From assembly GCF_033955345.1 (NCBI RefSeq), contig NZ_CP138332.1, positions 4,030,001 through 4,094,000 on the forward strand: a stretch of DNA of 64,000 bases, read 5' to 3'. The first letter of the stretch is position 1. Each line of letters begins with the position of its first letter. Positions 45,440 through 54,307 of the stretch are shown piece by piece. The stretch is from Sphingobacterium bambusae. GTDB taxonomy: Bacteria; Bacteroidota; Bacteroidia; Sphingobacteriales; Sphingobacteriaceae. The position numbers and the translations under genes are program-made. Under the pieces are notes generated by a model, which was not told the origin of the DNA, did not search any database, and saw only the letters and a program-made list of their open reading frames with translations.

Positions 45440-45844
45440 ATGACAGTAGATGAAAGGATCGCGCTGGCGGAGACCCGCGTGTGCACCACCGTTTTTCCCT
45501 TTTTGACGAACCACCACGACACTCTTTTTGGTGGAAAGGCCATGGCTATTATGGATGAAGTTTCGTTCATGGCTGCCACACGCTTTTGTCGTAAACGGCT
45601 GGTAACCGTATCCACAGACCGTATTGACTTTGAAAAAGCGATTCCTTCGGGAAGTATTATTGAAGCGGTAGCAAAGGTGGCAAGTATTGGGCGAACAAGT
45701 TTGAAGGTGAAGGTGGAGATATATTTGGAAAAAATGTATGAGGAAGGGCGCGAGCTTGCCATTCAAGGAATGTTTACCTTTGTGGCCTTGGATGATGATA
45801 AAAAGCCAATTCCAGTCCTTTCAGGACTTGATATCGAAGATTAA
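45440..45844 (+). CDS. Hotdog-fold acyl-CoA thioesterase
   Basis: 134 aa. The hotdog motif region HHDTLFGGKAMAIMDEVSFMAA, with the catalytic Asp, and DFEKAIPSGSIIEAVAKV match acyl-CoA thioesterases of the YciA/Acot type. It hydrolyses acyl-CoA in the cytoplasm. It probably shares a message with the MutS-like gene. Confidence 0.9.
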   Translation: MTVDERIALAETRVCTTVFPFLTNHHDTLFGGKAMAIMDEVSFMAATRFCRKRLVTVSTDRIDFEKAIPSGSIIEAVAKVASIGRTSLKVKVEIYLEKMYEEGRELAIQGMFTFVALDDDKKPIPVLSGLDIED

Positions 45845-45847
45845 ACG

Positions 45848-45871
45848 TAAAGAGGGGCTAACCCCTCTTTA
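45848..45871. terminator. Bidirectional terminator
   Basis: TAAAGAGGGG pairs perfectly with CCCCTCTTTA around CTAA, between the convergent thioesterase and Old Yellow Enzyme genes; it overlaps the stop region of the latter. Confidence 0.85.
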
Positions 45872-46937
45872 TTGTTCCTTTCGCCCGAGCATACTGCTCG
45901 GCCCAATCTAAATCCACCGCTAAATCGGTCGCCGCATGGTACACAAAATGTGGATCATCCAAGAAAGCGCGCGCGACCAAGATCAAGTCGGCCTGCTCAT
46001 TGGCTACAATAGCCTCTGCTTGTGAACCGGAGGTGATTGCCCCGACGGCTGCGGTTAACATACCGCTTTCCTGCTTTATTTTCTCGGCAAAAGGTACCTG
46101 ATAACTGGGGCCTACATCAATTTTTTGCTGTCGAACGGCGCCGCCCGACGATACATCAATAACTTCGATGCCCTTTTCCTTTAATATTTTGGCTAAAGCA
46201 ACGCTTTGATCAATGTCCCATCCGCCCTCGGCCCAGTCGCTGGCCGAAATCCTCACCCACAACGATACATCTGCTGTATGCACTTTCACGGCATCGACGA
46301 TTTCCAGCAGAAAGCGAATTCTGTTTTCGAAGCTTCCGCCATACGCATCCGTCCGCAGATTGACCAAAGGAGAGAGAAATTGGTGGATGAGGTAGCCATG
46401 CGCAGCATGAATTTCAATAATTTCGTAGCCTGATTTTACTGCGCGCTGCGCTGCTTCTGCGAAATAGGTTACGATATCTCGGATGTCGCTGATTTCCAGT
46501 GCTAGGGGAGGATGATCCTTTTCATGAAAAGGAAGAGCCGATGGGGCAACAGTTTGCCATCCAAATGCGGCGTCGGGTGCAAACTGCCCTCTTCCCTCCC
46601 AAGGTCTATTATCGCTTGCTTTTCTGCCTGCATGCGCCAACTGGATGCCTGGGATGCTTCCCTGCGATTTGATAAAGCGGGTAATTTGCTGGTATTTATC
46701 GATATGCTCGTCTTTCCAAATGCCCAAATCCCAAAAAGAAATGCGTCCTTCGGGCACGACAGCTGTCGCCTCTTGTATTACTGCTGCCGCTTTGCCGATA
46801 GCAAACTGGCCCAAGTGCACCAAATGCCAGTCGTTTGCGAATCCATCCTCGGCGGAATATTGGCACATCGGAGAAACGATCAGCCGGTTGTGCAAGGTAA
46901 ACCCTGATAGGGGAAAAGCTTCAAATAGTTTTGCCAT
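45858..46937 (-). CDS. Old Yellow Enzyme-family NADPH dehydrogenase (NamA/YqjM-like)
   Basis: 359 aa. FMN barrel of the YqjM class: VSPMCQYSAEDGFANDWHLVHLG with the redox cysteine, HAGRKAS, IHAAHGYLIHQFLSPLVN with the paired histidines, and GGSFENR. The family reduces the C=C bond of unsaturated aldehydes and ketones. It is the last gene of the aldehyde/alcohol operon, 22 bp after the DUF779 gene, so detoxification of reactive carbonyls is a likely shared role. Confidence 0.93.
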   Translation of the reverse strand: MAKLFEAFPLSGFTLHNRLIVSPMCQYSAEDGFANDWHLVHLGQFAIGKAAAVIQEATAVVPEGRISFWDLGIWKDEHIDKYQQITRFIKSQGSIPGIQLAHAGRKASDNRPWEGRGQFAPDAAFGWQTVAPSALPFHEKDHPPLALEISDIRDIVTYFAEAAQRAVKSGYEIIEIHAAHGYLIHQFLSPLVNLRTDAYGGSFENRIRFLLEIVDAVKVHTADVSLWVRISASDWAEGGWDIDQSVALAKILKEKGIEVIDVSSGGAVRQQKIDVGPSYQVPFAEKIKQESGMLTAAVGAITSGSQAEAIVANEQADLILVARAFLDDPHFVYHAATDLAVDLDWAEQYARAKGTIKRG

Positions 46938-46959
46938 GAATATATATATCTTTTAGTGT

Positions 46960-47334
46960 TTATTCGCTACGTTGTACCTCGGGTAGATGAGCCAGTTCTT
47001 CTTCCGAAAATAGACGGTAGTGCACCTTAAAAGTTTTCCCCAAGGGTGTTTCTAGGGAAAATCCGCCCGGTCCAAAACCATCCAGTACGTCTAGCGTGAA
47101 ATGCGCATGTTTCCAGTATTCGAAAAGATCGCGGTCTACCCAAAACTCAAAGCCCTCCACATGTCCGATCAATGCATCGTTCATGCGCGGAAAGTAGCCG
47201 CCTTTTTCAAAGCACTGCGGCTGCGTGCCTTCACAGCAACCGCCAGCTTGATAAAACATGAGGTCGCCATGTGTGGCTGCCAAAGTCTGTATGAGGGCTT
47301 TGGCTTCGTCGGTTACATCAAGTCGTTCTGTCAT
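46960..47334 (-). CDS. DUF779 protein
   Basis: 124 aa. The Cys-rich centre YQAGGCCEGTQPQCF and WVDRDLFEYWKHAHFTLDV are diagnostic of DUF779. The cysteines and histidine could hold a metal. Genes of this family commonly accompany aldehyde dehydrogenases, as here, where it lies downstream of the alcohol dehydrogenase. The function is unknown. Confidence 0.9.
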   Translation of the reverse strand: MTERLDVTDEAKALIQTLAATHGDLMFYQAGGCCEGTQPQCFEKGGYFPRMNDALIGHVEGFEFWVDRDLFEYWKHAHFTLDVLDGFGPGGFSLETPLGKTFKVHYRLFSEEELAHLPEVQRSE

Positions 47335-47461
47335 CCTCTTTGTTTTTTATAATAAGCACAAAGATTGCACCATCTTACCCCTAAAGTGTAATGCTGATGC
47401 AATCTCTTAAAATTGATATATAGTTGTTTTGTTATCAGATGGTAAACCTTCTGTTTTAAGC

Positions 47462-48493
47462 TTAATTGCTCATGTCAAGTACCATACGGCCTTCTATTTT
47501 GCCTTCTTTCATCTTCTGCAATACCTCGTTTACATCCTCTAATTTGGCGGCGGTGACATTTGCCTTGACTTTTCCTTCAGCGGCAAACTCGATAGCTTCC
47601 TGTAAATCCTTACGAGTACCTACAATGGATCCGCGGACAGTGATACGCTTCAATACCGTTTCAAAAATCGGTAGATCAAAGCTTCCTGGAGGAAGGCCAT
47701 TAAGGGCAATCGTACCTTTACGACGCAAGACATCGATTCCCTGCTTGAAGGCTATCGGTGATACGGCCGTAACGAGTGCGCCATGTACGCCGCCAATTTC
47801 CTTGTGCAGATAGCTGCCCGGATCGGTTTCTTTGGCATTCACGATTAAATCTGCACCGAGCCGCTGCGCAAGAGCTAGCTTATCGTCCGCAACATCAATC
47901 GCGGCCACATGTAGGCCCATCGCCTTAGCATATTGTACGGCAAGATGCCCCAACCCACCAATGCCGGAAATGGCTACCCACTGTCCCGGACGTGTTTCAG
48001 TCTCTTTCAATCCTTTATACACCGTGACGCCAGCACACAGTATGGGAGCCATCTCCAAAAAATTGACATGACTGGGCAAATGTCCTACATATCGCGCATC
48101 AGCAATAACATATTCCGCAAATCCACCATCCACGCTGTATCCACCATTTTGCTGACTCTCGCAAAGGGTCTCCCAGCCCGTGATGCAATGTTCGCAGCCT
48201 CCACAAGCACTGTACAGCCACGGAACGCCCACGGCATCACCTTCCTTCACCGTGTTGACCCCTTCGCCGACAGCGGCTACGTAGCCCACAGCCTCATGGC
48301 CGGGAATCAAGGGCATCTTCGGTTTTACCGGCCAGTCGCCGTCAATGGCATGTAAATCGGTGTGGCATACACCACTGGCAACCACCTTCACCAAAATTTG
48401 GTTTCTGCCCGGGCGATGCACCGGTACATCTTCGATACGCAACGGCTGTCCGAAATCTCGAACAACGGCTGCTCGCATAGTTTGAGCAATCAT
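47462..48493 (-). CDS. adhP: Zinc-dependent alcohol dehydrogenase
   Basis: 343 aa. Catalytic zinc ligands in GVCHTDLH and GHEAVGYV, structural zinc loop CGGCEHCITGWETLC, and NAD-binding GIGGLGHLAVQYAKAMG. It oxidises primary alcohols to aldehydes, or the reverse. It sits 75 bp after the aldehyde dehydrogenase, so alcohol to acid conversion in two steps is encoded by neighbours. An ATG at 48478 is an alternative start. Confidence 0.93.
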   Translation of the reverse strand: MIAQTMRAAVVRDFGQPLRIEDVPVHRPGRNQILVKVVASGVCHTDLHAIDGDWPVKPKMPLIPGHEAVGYVAAVGEGVNTVKEGDAVGVPWLYSACGGCEHCITGWETLCESQQNGGYSVDGGFAEYVIADARYVGHLPSHVNFLEMAPILCAGVTVYKGLKETETRPGQWVAISGIGGLGHLAVQYAKAMGLHVAAIDVADDKLALAQRLGADLIVNAKETDPGSYLHKEIGGVHGALVTAVSPIAFKQGIDVLRRKGTIALNGLPPGSFDLPIFETVLKRITVRGSIVGTRKDLQEAIEFAAEGKVKANVTAAKLEDVNEVLQKMKEGKIEGRMVLDMSN

Positions 48494-48568
48494 AGTATGT
48501 ACTATTAAAAGATGAAAAAATGAATGAACGATTGGTCGGCATGATACCGACCAATTGTAGTATGCAGA

Positions 48569-50071
48569 TTAGAAAAATCCGAGTTTCTCCTTGTTGTAGG
48601 AAATCAACATGTTTTTAGTTTGTCTGTAGTGATCGAGCATCATTTTGTGGTTTTCACGGCCGATACCAGATTGCTTATATCCACCAAATGGAGCGCCAGC
48701 AGGGTAGGAGTGGTATTGGTTCACCCATACGCGACCGGCTTGTATAGCACGCGGCACTTGGTACAGTTGATGTGCGTCGCGCGTCCAAACACCTGCGCCA
48801 AGACCATAAATCGTATCGTTGGCGATGGCGATTGCTTCCGCTTCGTCCTTAAACGTGGTGACCGCTAGTACGGGGCCAAAAATCTCTTCTTGGAAGATGC
48901 GCATTTTATTATGGCCTTTAAACAAGGTCGGTTTAATGTAGTAACCATCTTCAAAACCTTCACCAATATGGTTTTCATCGCCACCGGTCAATACCTCTGC
49001 ACCTTCTTCTTTACCGAGTTTAATGTAGGACAAGATTTTATCTTTCTGAATCTTTGAGGCTTGGGCACCCATCATGGTATTCGGATCCAGCGGATCGCCG
49101 ACCTGGATTTTATTGACGCGGTCGATAACCTTGGCAATAAATCGGTCGTAGATGTCTTCCTGAATCAGTAAGCGTGAGGGACAGGTACATATCTCTCCTT
49201 GGTTAAGAGCAAAGAGCACGGCGCCTTCGATCGCTTTGTCCAAGAAGGCATCGTCTTGATCCATTACGGAGCTGAAGAAGATGTTCGGCGATTTGCCACC
49301 AAGCTCCAATGTCACCGGAATAATGTTCTCCGTGGCATATTGCATCACCATTCGGCCGGTTGCCGTTGAACCGGTGAAAGCTGCTTTTGCGACTTTTGGG
49401 TTGGTAACCAAGGTGCGGCCTAGCTCGGATCCGAAACCGTTTATAATGTTCACAACTCCTTCAGGAATTAAGTCTCCGATCAATTCCATAAGAACCATAA
49501 TCGAAGTCGGTGTGCTTTCGGCAGGCTTTAACACTACGCAATTTCCTGCAGCCAACGCTGGCGCCAATTTCCAAACGGCCATCAAAATAGGAAAGTTCCA
49601 CGGAATGATTTGAGCCACGACGCCAAGAGGCTCGTTTACAATGATGGATACCGTGTCCTTGTCTAGCTCGTTTATGGCACCTTCTTCGGCGCGGATAACG
49701 CTTGCAAAATACCGAAAGTGGTCAATCGCTAAGGGGATATCGGCATTTAAGGTCTCGCGGACAGCCTTTCCATTATCAATAGTCTCTACAGCAGCAATGT
49801 AGGCTAGGTTTTCTTCAATACGGTCGGCGATTTTATTGAGCATGATGCTGCGCTCGGTGGCGGACGTTTTGCTAAAGCTTTCAAAGGCTTTGCTCGCCGC
49901 ATTGACTGCAAGTTCAATATCCTCTTTACTCGAATGTGCTACCTGTGTGAAAACTTTGCCATCTAAGGGCGAAATATTATCGAAATATTTTCCCAGTACG
50001 GGCGCTACAAATTTTCCGCCGATGTAATTGTCGTAACGTTCTTTGAACGTTGGTTTTTTAATTGTTCCCAT
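48569..50071 (-). CDS. NAD-dependent aldehyde dehydrogenase
   Basis: 500 aa. ALDH superfamily: VVAQIIPWNFPILMAVWK, TGSTATGR, the general base in LELGGKSPNIFF and the nucleophile in NQGEICTCPSRLLI (Cys near 300), with a C-terminal KQSGIGRENHKM block typical of acetaldehyde dehydrogenase (AldB/ExaC-like) forms. First gene of the minus-strand operon with adhP, DUF779 and the Old Yellow Enzyme. Its promoter region carries the AraC-type operator. Confidence 0.95.
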   Translation of the reverse strand: MGTIKKPTFKERYDNYIGGKFVAPVLGKYFDNISPLDGKVFTQVAHSSKEDIELAVNAASKAFESFSKTSATERSIMLNKIADRIEENLAYIAAVETIDNGKAVRETLNADIPLAIDHFRYFASVIRAEEGAINELDKDTVSIIVNEPLGVVAQIIPWNFPILMAVWKLAPALAAGNCVVLKPAESTPTSIMVLMELIGDLIPEGVVNIINGFGSELGRTLVTNPKVAKAAFTGSTATGRMVMQYATENIIPVTLELGGKSPNIFFSSVMDQDDAFLDKAIEGAVLFALNQGEICTCPSRLLIQEDIYDRFIAKVIDRVNKIQVGDPLDPNTMMGAQASKIQKDKILSYIKLGKEEGAEVLTGGDENHIGEGFEDGYYIKPTLFKGHNKMRIFQEEIFGPVLAVTTFKDEAEAIAIANDTIYGLGAGVWTRDAHQLYQVPRAIQAGRVWVNQYHSYPAGAPFGGYKQSGIGRENHKMMLDHYRQTKNMLISYNKEKLGFF

Positions 50072-50106
50072 GTTACTTAATTTTTAAAATGGTCTGTTAG
50101 CTAAAA

Positions 50107-50114
50107 CAAATTTA
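50107..50114 (-). promoter_or_regulatory. -7 element of the aldehyde dehydrogenase operon
   Basis: On the minus strand TAAATTTG fits TAnnTTTG, 36 bp upstream of the gene. No TTG is found at the -33 distance; the AraC-type operator begins there instead (50136), as expected for an activator-dependent promoter. Confidence 0.45.
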
Positions 50115-50135
50115 TATAGGGGTGGGTTTTTACGA

Positions 50136-50172
50136 TAGCATTATCGTGTCAAATAGTAGCATTATGCTGACA
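50136..50172. promoter_or_regulatory. AraC-type operator: two direct half-sites 21 bp apart
   Basis: TAGCATTATCGTGTCA (50136-50151) and TAGCATTATGCTGACA (50157-50172) share 13 of 16 positions, same orientation, with starts 21 bp apart. This equals the spacing of AraC I1-I2 half-sites. The site lies between the aldehyde dehydrogenase operon and the divergent AraC regulator and covers the missing -33 element of the former. Confidence 0.7.
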
Positions 50173-50179
50173 AGGATGA

Positions 50180-50210
50180 TTTGACGTTGAAACCGAATTG
50201 CTTATATTTG
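50180..50210 (+). promoter_or_regulatory. Promoter of the AraC-type regulator gene
   Basis: TTTG at 50180-50183 and TATATTTG at 50203-50210 with a 19-bp spacer, 31 bp before the start codon. The operator ends 8 bp upstream, so autoregulation is possible. Confidence 0.6.
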
Positions 50211-50241
50211 ATGGTAACCAATAAATAGGGAGGAATAGCGC

Positions 50242-51153
50242 ATGTTAAAAAGCCACGAACTCAAGATGCTTCCATTAGCTAACAAGCGAGAATTGACAAC
50301 GCTGGTCGAGAATCGACGTGCTTATACTTTGTCTAACTATGAGCTGAATATTTTTGAAACCTATGAGGAGAGCTCTTTGGTGCCCTTGCAGTTTGATGAT
50401 TTGGTGATCATCAACATGATAAAAGGCAAAAAAATCATGCACCTGCAGGAAAAAGTTTCTTTTGATTATTTCCCTGGAGAAACCCTGTTGCTACCGGAGT
50501 ATACACAGATGAAAATAGACTTTCCAGAAGCTCGATTGGAAGCACCAACGCAATGTACAGCAATCACTATCGATGCGGCCAAGATCAGGGAGGTACTCAA
50601 CTATCTGAATGAATTTTACCCAAAAAAGGACAGTGCTGCAAATTGGAGTTTCCAATTGGATAAATTTCATTTTGCAAATAGTGAAGAATTGGCAAGGCTA
50701 ACGAACCGACTATTTCAGGTGAGTCTTAGCAGCGACTTATGCAAAGATGCCATTGCCGAACTGGTTTTGAAGGAGCTTATGATTCGTATTATGCAAATGC
50801 AGGGCTTGCTGCTGCTGGATGACAATACGACCGCAAAGGGAAATTCTGTTTTTGAAGGAGTAAAGCAATATATCAAAGATAACCTCTGCGAGAAATTGTC
50901 CGTAGAGAAGATTGCTGGAAAGGTCGGAATGAGTAAAAGTGTGCTTTCGCGATCATTCAAAAATGAGTTTGGCATCAGTCCCATGGAGTTTGTGATACGC
51001 GCACGTTTGCAGCATGCTAAAAAACTGCTCCGACAGGTGGACAGCGTGAAGGAAGCCTGCTTCTCTTCCGGATTTTCGGATCTTAACTATTTCATACGGC
51101 TATTCAAGCAGCGAGAAGGACTAACGCCCGGGCAATATATGGGCCGTAGCTAA
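50242..51153 (+). CDS. AraC-family regulator of the aldehyde/alcohol operon
   Basis: 303 aa. An N-terminal cupin-like domain of the AraC_N type (about 20-165) and a C-terminal pair of HTH motifs (LSVEKIAGKVGMSKSVLSRSFKNEF and SVKEACFSSGFSDLNYFIRLFKQ, each here cited as regions about 220-295). It is divergent from the aldehyde dehydrogenase operon with a matching operator between them. The effector is probably an aldehyde or alcohol; that is inference from context. Confidence 0.9.
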   Translation: MLKSHELKMLPLANKRELTTLVENRRAYTLSNYELNIFETYEESSLVPLQFDDLVIINMIKGKKIMHLQEKVSFDYFPGETLLLPEYTQMKIDFPEARLEAPTQCTAITIDAAKIREVLNYLNEFYPKKDSAANWSFQLDKFHFANSEELARLTNRLFQVSLSSDLCKDAIAELVLKELMIRIMQMQGLLLLDDNTTAKGNSVFEGVKQYIKDNLCEKLSVEKIAGKVGMSKSVLSRSFKNEFGISPMEFVIRARLQHAKKLLRQVDSVKEACFSSGFSDLNYFIRLFKQREGLTPGQYMGRS

Positions 51154-51159
51154 GATCGG

Positions 51160-51615
51160 CTAGCGTTTCATTGCCCGGTCGAGCTCGCGTTTGCTTTCCC
51201 GTTCTTTTAGCGTTTCCCGCTTGTCAAAGTCTTTCTTTCCTTGCGCCAAAGCGATTTCCACTTTAGCAAAGCCACGTTCACTGATGAAAATACGCAGTGG
51301 AACGATGGTGAATCCTTTTTCTTCCCCTTTATCTCTCAATTTTTTCATTTCCCGCTTTGTCAACAGTAATTGACGATCGCGCTTGGCCTCATGGTTGTAA
51401 AATGATCCGAACGAATATTCCGCGATATGCATATTGCGGATGTAAAGCCCGTCGTCGAGAAAACTGCAGAAGCTGTCGTTGATATTTGCTTTCCCCTCAC
51501 GGATGGATTTGATCTCCGTGCCCAACAACCGAATGCCGGCCGTAAACCGCTCCAAAAGGTGGAATTCAAATGATGCCCGTTTATTTTTGATATTGATATT
51601 TGCGGATATAGCCAT
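51160..51615 (-). CDS. smpB: SsrA-binding protein SmpB
   Basis: 151 aa from the ATG at 51615; a TTG at 51636 would add seven residues. SmpB delivers tmRNA to stalled ribosomes. Signature stretches are NKRASFEFHLLERFTAGIRL, GTEIKSIREGKANI, and the C-terminal basic helix with KKDFDKRETLKERE. It converges with the AraC gene at 6 bp. The ssrA gene is not in the window. Confidence 0.96.
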   Translation of the reverse strand: MAISANINIKNKRASFEFHLLERFTAGIRLLGTEIKSIREGKANINDSFCSFLDDGLYIRNMHIAEYSFGSFYNHEAKRDRQLLLTKREMKKLRDKGEEKGFTIVPLRIFISERGFAKVEIALAQGKKDFDKRETLKERESKRELDRAMKR

Positions 51616-51972
51616 AGATTTTACTGTAAATGGCAAAAATAAAGAAATTAAACTTTTGTAGGACTTTTAATTGCAAACTGTTGGTAATCTCTTAACAATA
51701 ATTTAATTTTATGATATTCATATGGTTTTTAAATGAGGTTAAATCAATCGAGTTTTGTATGTTTGCAGCGGTTTTTTTTAGGCTGAATGTATACAATATT
51801 GATTTTTAATAGTTTGTCAAATTAATTCTTTTTGAGTACTTGACATCATTAAAAATGTAAAATTGTATATTTTTGTTTATAATTATATTTTTGACGTTTA
51901 ATACGTGAAAGTCAAAAATTAAGTCAGCTTACATTATCGAAATTATATCACAAAAAAAAGAATACCTACAGC
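51616..51972. promoter_or_regulatory. AT-rich intergenic region with promoter of the sphingolipid operon
   Basis: No gene is visible. TTG at 51863-51865 and TATTTTTG at 51886-51893 (20-bp spacer) match the Bacteroidota promoter and lie 80 bp before spt. A second -7-like TATTTTTG occurs at 51868-51875 without a well-placed -33. Confidence 0.5.
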
Positions 51973-53181
51973 ATGAGCAAGGGAAAGTTAAGTGAAAGAA
52001 CGTCTAAGTTCCTAGAGAGTGAACTGGAGCCCATCAAGTCTAATAATCTTTACGCTTATTTTAGACCTATTCAGTCCAAGCAAGATACGGAGGTGATCAT
52101 TGATGGGAAGCGTGTGTTGATGTTCGGTTCAAACTCTTATTTGGGCTTGACAACAGACGTGCGGATCATTGAAGCTGCCCAAGACGCTCTCGCAAAATAT
52201 GGTACAGGTTGTGCTGGCTCTCGATTTCTAAACGGAACACTGGATATACACGTGGAACTCGAAGAAAAGTTGGCCAGTTATGTAGGTAAAGAAGCAGCCA
52301 TTCTATTTAGTACAGGCTTTCAGTCCAATTTGGGGCCTTTATCCTGTCTGACAGGACGCAATGACTATATTCTCTTGGATGAGCGAAATCACGCTTCTAT
52401 TATTGATGGTAGCAGATTGTCCTTCTCTAAGGTTATCAAATACGCGCATAACGATATGGAGGATCTACGTGCTAAAATGTCCAGATTGCCGGAAGATAGC
52501 TTGAAGCTGATTGCGACAGATGGTATTTTCAGTATGGAAGGGGATATCGTTAACCTACCCGAAATGGTGGCCATTGCAGAAGAATATGATGCGGCTATCC
52601 TATGCGATGACGCACACAGCTTAGGCGTTATCGGTGATCGTGGTGCAGGTACTTCTTCGCACTTTGGATTGACGGATAACGTGGATTTGATTATGGGGAC
52701 CTTCAGTAAATCCTTGGCTTCTTTGGGTGGTTTTGTGGCAGCTGATGCGCAAACAATCGAGTACTTGAAGCACCGCGCACGTTCCCTCATGTTTAGTGCC
52801 AGTATGACGCCAGCATCGGTGGCATCTACGCTAAAAGCATTGGAGATTATACAAACGGAGCCTGAGCACATCGAAAAATTGTGGGCAAATACCAATTACG
52901 CGAAAAAGTTGCTTTTGGATAATGGTTTTGATTTAGGATCGACAGAAAGTCCTATTTTGCCGATTTTTGTTCGTAATAATGATAAGACGTATTATGTTAC
53001 GAAAATGCTACAGGATAACGGGGTTTTCGTAAATCCAGTGGTTGCACCTGCGGTGCCTGCTGAAGAATCTTTGATTCGCTTTTCGCTAATGGCGACTCAC
53101 ACCTTCGATCAAATTGACGAAGCAGTGGATAAGATGGCAAAAGTTTTCAAAACCGTGGAAGTTGAATCTTTTATGAATTAA
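51973..53181 (+). CDS. spt: Serine palmitoyltransferase (alpha-oxoamine synthase)
   Basis: 402 aa. It condenses serine with a fatty acyl-CoA or acyl-ACP to a 3-keto-sphinganine, the first step of sphingolipid synthesis. The PLP lysine lies in GTFSKSLASLGG; DDAHSLGVIGDRGAG and SRFLNGTLDIH are conserved family blocks. The neighbours (acyltransferase, epimerase/reductase, CDP-alcohol phosphotransferase) are those of bacterial ceramide pathways, which supports SPT over 8-amino-7-oxononanoate or KBL enzymes. First gene of a five-gene operon. Confidence 0.9.
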   Translation: MSKGKLSERTSKFLESELEPIKSNNLYAYFRPIQSKQDTEVIIDGKRVLMFGSNSYLGLTTDVRIIEAAQDALAKYGTGCAGSRFLNGTLDIHVELEEKLASYVGKEAAILFSTGFQSNLGPLSCLTGRNDYILLDERNHASIIDGSRLSFSKVIKYAHNDMEDLRAKMSRLPEDSLKLIATDGIFSMEGDIVNLPEMVAIAEEYDAAILCDDAHSLGVIGDRGAGTSSHFGLTDNVDLIMGTFSKSLASLGGFVAADAQTIEYLKHRARSLMFSASMTPASVASTLKALEIIQTEPEHIEKLWANTNYAKKLLLDNGFDLGSTESPILPIFVRNNDKTYYVTKMLQDNGVFVNPVVAPAVPAEESLIRFSLMATHTFDQIDEAVDKMAKVFKTVEVESFMN

Positions 53182-53185
53182 CGGC

Positions 53186-54307
53186 ATGATCGAGATTATT
53201 CCTGTTCAAACAAAAAAGCAGCTCGCTAAATTTATTGATCTGCCGCATGACTTGTATGCAAAGGATCCAAACTATGTACCCGAGCTATTTTTGGGCCAAC
53301 AGGATTTATTAACCGCTAGTAAGCACCCTTTTTATAAGCATTCGCAGACGCAGGCTTTCTTAGCCTATAAAAATGGTCTATTGGCGGGGCGTGTACTGGC
53401 TATTTGGAACAATAACCACAATGCCTTCAATAATGTTTCGGAAGGACAGTTTGGTTTTTTCGAGAGCATCAACGATCAGGAAGTCGCCAATCGTTTGTTG
53501 GAAACCGCGGAATCGTGGGTAAAAGAAAAGGGTGGTGATAAAATTGTAGGTCCGATCAACTTAACGACGAATGATACCTGTGGCTTGTTAGTGGAAGGTT
53601 TTGACCGTCCTCCAATGGCGATGATGCCCTACAATCCACCGTATTATATAGACCTGATCAGCCAAGCTGGCTTTGCTCAAAAAGTTGATCTAAGGGCTTA
53701 CTATGTTACGACAGCGACAGCCAACCAACGATCGGTGCTTTTATTGGATCGATTGGAAGAGCGTTTAAAGAGATCGGGAATCGTACTTCGTCAAATCAAT
53801 CTTAAAGATTTTGACAATGAAGCCAAAAAGATCAAGCAGGTGTATAATAAAGCTTGGGATAAAAACTTGGGTTTTGTACCAATGACAGATGAAGAATTTC
53901 ATCATACAGCGAAAGATCTAAAGATGATCGTGGATCCCAAATATTGCTTAGTGGCGGAGAAGGATGGTGAAGCCATCGGTTTTGCCCTCGGTATACCTAA
54001 TATCAATGAGGTGCAAATCAAGATAAAACGAGGTAGGCTATTGCCTTTCGGTATTTTTAAATTGCTGTTTGGATTGAAAAAGATCAAGACCATTAGGGTG
54101 TTAATGCTAGGTGTTCTTGATGGCTATCGTAAGTTGGGTATCGAAGCCTGCTTGTATGGGCGCATTATTAAAAATGCCATCCCATCAGGCATCATTGCAG
54201 CGGAGTGTTCTTGGATGTTGGAACATAACTATATGATGAACCACGCGATAGAACAGATCAATGCAGACCTTTACAAGCGTTATCGCCTGTACGAAAAAGC
54301 ATTATGA
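53186..54307 (+). CDS. GNAT-like acyltransferase, candidate bacterial ceramide synthase
   Basis: 373 aa, starting 4 bp after spt. Acetyltransferase-like segments include AFLAYKNGLLAGRVLAI, GQFGFFESINDQEVANRLL and GVLDGYRKLGIEACLYGRI. Proteins of this kind next to SPT have been shown in other bacteria to N-acylate the sphingoid base (bCerS); the assignment here is by context and resemblance. Its last codons overlap the next gene start (ATGA). Confidence 0.7.
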   Translation: MIEIIPVQTKKQLAKFIDLPHDLYAKDPNYVPELFLGQQDLLTASKHPFYKHSQTQAFLAYKNGLLAGRVLAIWNNNHNAFNNVSEGQFGFFESINDQEVANRLLETAESWVKEKGGDKIVGPINLTTNDTCGLLVEGFDRPPMAMMPYNPPYYIDLISQAGFAQKVDLRAYYVTTATANQRSVLLLDRLEERLKRSGIVLRQINLKDFDNEAKKIKQVYNKAWDKNLGFVPMTDEEFHHTAKDLKMIVDPKYCLVAEKDGEAIGFALGIPNINEVQIKIKRGRLLPFGIFKLLFGLKKIKTIRVLMLGVLDGYRKLGIEACLYGRIIKNAIPSGIIAAECSWMLEHNYMMNHAIEQINADLYKRYRLYEKAL

